This document shows, in pieces, positions 27,500 to 28,463 of a DNA stretch of 28,463 nt. The translations under genes and the position numbers were made by a program. Source of the stretch: a virus. The notes below the pieces were generated by a model, which was not told where the DNA came from, did no database searches, and saw only the letters and a list, made by a program, of their open reading frames with translations. Location of the stretch: IMG/VR virus record IMGVR_UViG_3300031707_003304, positions 1-28,463 of that record; one strand, written 5' to 3'. The number at the start of each line of letters is the position of its first letter. The first letter of the stretch is position 1.

Positions 27500-27834
27500 A
27501 TCGGCACCGCGGCTTCGCTCGCCTTGCACCACACCTCGCACGTTTCTCCAAAGAACGGGTCCCACTCATCGAGCCTAACGAATCCCTTGTGGCGCAGGAT
27601 AGCCGTCATCCGAACCGACGGCACAGGAACCTTCACCGTGTAGCCCAGAGACGCGATGCGGTCGAACAGTCCCGACACGTGGCCCTTGCCCTCCTCCAAG
27701 GATATGATAAGGGATACAAAGATACTATCTCCCGTGCGCCAGAGATAGCCGCTGAACCTGTCTGCCGTGAAGCCCAAGGTCAGGGCCGCGTCGGAGCCGA
27801 TACGGATTTCGCCTTCGGGGATGGACTCGTTCAT
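27496..27834 (-). CDS. GNAT-like protein
   Basis: 112 residues starting MNESIPEGEIRIGSDAALTL. YLWRTGDSIFVSLIISLEEG, then KGHVSGLFDRIASLGYTVKV and SVRMTAILRHKGFVRL match the G-K-G-x-x-S/L loop and following helix of GNAT acetyltransferase-type small phage proteins. The acceptor is unknown. Overlap with the methyltransferase by ATGA suggests co-translation. Confidence 0.6.
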   Translation of the reverse strand: MNESIPEGEIRIGSDAALTLGFTADRFSGYLWRTGDSIFVSLIISLEEGKGHVSGLFDRIASLGYTVKVPVPSVRMTAILRHKGFVRLDEWDPFFGETCEVWCKASEAAVPI

Positions 27835-28199
27835 GTCATTTCCCTCCTCGCTGGCGGCGACTTCACGGACGGCGACATCACTGGCCCGTGCTCGTCGGCG
27901 CGCATCAGGTCGGCTACCCTATGCAATTCGGTCATCTCTAACAAGAGTGCCATCGCCGCCTGATGCCCCTCGTGATAACCGCGCCTGCGACCGGCGCTGT
28001 ATTGCTCCGACATGGCACGTTCGAGGCGCGTCGGCGGTAGCATGGTCAGCCATCGGTAGGCGGCAATGCCCACCCATGCGAGCAGGTTGAGAGGGATGGG
28101 CATGACCGCCGCGCGCTGGCACGTCCAGTCGCGCCATGCCAATCCCCACCCAGTCGGGATGCGTTCGCATTCGTTCACGTAGCGGATTAGGTTAGGCAT
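27831..28199 (-). CDS. hypothetical membrane-associated protein
   Basis: 122 residues starting MPNLIRYVNECERIPTGWGL. A possible membrane segment is VMPIPLNLLAWVGIAAYRWL; a charged helix follows (RRRGYHEGHQAAMALLLEMT). ATG 28199 has GGGAG upstream. Not recognised. Confidence 0.6.
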   Translation of the reverse strand: MPNLIRYVNECERIPTGWGLAWRDWTCQRAAVMPIPLNLLAWVGIAAYRWLTMLPPTRLERAMSEQYSAGRRRGYHEGHQAAMALLLEMTELHRVADLMRADEHGPVMSPSVKSPPARREMT

Positions 28200-28202
28200 G
28201 GA

Positions 28203-28313
28203 CTACTCCCACGGCTCGAAAGGAAGTTCCATATACGCGCCCGGCCTGAAGTAATCTCCCCAACAGGTGCGCACAAACCATCGCAACCACTTCCAAATCT
28301 TCATCATCTTCAT
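28203..28313 (-). CDS. 36-residue aromatic basic peptide
   Basis: Begins MKMMKIWKWLRWFVRTCWGD and ends YMELPFEPWE. ATG 28313 follows GAGGTGAAGCG and makes an ATGA overlap with the upstream stop. The amphipathic W/K/R-rich N terminus suggests membrane association. Function unknown. Confidence 0.5.
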   Translation of the reverse strand: MKMMKIWKWLRWFVRTCWGDYFRPGAYMELPFEPWE

Positions 28314-28462
28314 CGCTTCACCTCTGGTTGTCCTGTGCTCAGACTGGTTAGTTTCTCGAAGTCAATGTCGAAGTACGAGCACCTGAGCACAGACACGCGC
28401 GGGATTTTGATGAGATTGGCATGCTCTTTCCGGCCATCCTGCCACTCTGCGCTCGCTGATTG
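28310..28462 (-). CDS. C-terminal end of a hypothetical protein (5' end outside window)
   Basis: 50 in-frame residues before TGA 28310, containing WQDGRKEHANLIKIPRVSVL and CSYFDIDFEKLTSLST. Frame and coupling to the next gene support it; no family can be called from this fragment. Confidence 0.55.
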   Translation of the reverse strand, partial: QSASAEWQDGRKEHANLIKIPRVSVLRCSYFDIDFEKLTSLSTGQPEVKR

Positions 28463-28463
28463 A

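Overview
The window is a GC-rich segment of a tailed double-stranded DNA phage (or prophage). Every convincing gene lies on the minus strand, so transcription runs from high to low coordinates. Genes are small and tightly packed, usually with ATGA, GTGA or TAGTG stop/start overlaps and clear Shine-Dalgarno sites. The host is probably a member of Chloroflexota. Two secreted proteins (15020-15553 and 25346-26149) carry the V-T-R-E-V-Q-V-T-R-V-V and P-T-A-T-x-T-style stalks that are common in exported proteins of that phylum. This host call is inference from style, not homology.

Layout from left to right (downstream to upstream in transcription). Positions 1-7614 hold the packaging and head module: a partial 2H phosphoesterase/HExxH metallopeptidase fusion, small membrane and zinc-ribbon proteins, a portal fused to a MuF-like minor head domain, the large terminase and a zinc-binding candidate small terminase. 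Positions 7538-13852 hold about twenty short genes, many with Cys-pair zinc ribbons, a tandem family starting M-M-D-A-K, and a PD-(D/E)XK nuclease-like protein. Positions 13853-14417 form a 565-base gap with a sigma70-type promoter, a class II tRNA with a GAU anticodon, and dense RNA secondary structure on both sides. A GIY-YIG endonuclease gene follows, then a lipoprotein and small genes.

Positions 16254-24065 hold a winged-helix-like protein, an ASCH/PUA-like protein, a family 2-type glycosyltransferase, an SPFH/Band 7 protein, a calcineurin-like phosphoesterase with an altered GNHD motif, and the RNA ligase RtcB. Positions 24146-28463 hold a secreted protein, a Pro/Thr-stalk membrane protein, a DPPY-type DNA methyltransferase, a GNAT-like protein and small proteins.

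The most interesting content is RNA-centred: RtcB, an SPFH protein, a phosphoesterase, an ASCH protein, a 2H phosphoesterase, an unusual tRNA and a tRNA-sized four-arm RNA fold beside it. Together they suggest phage-encoded RNA repair or evasion of RNA- or nucleotide-based host defence. Two DNA-level signals also stand out: a polar TTGATAAT octamer found ten times, embedded in genes in all three reading frames, and a family of four promoters sharing a spacer motif next to the -10 box.
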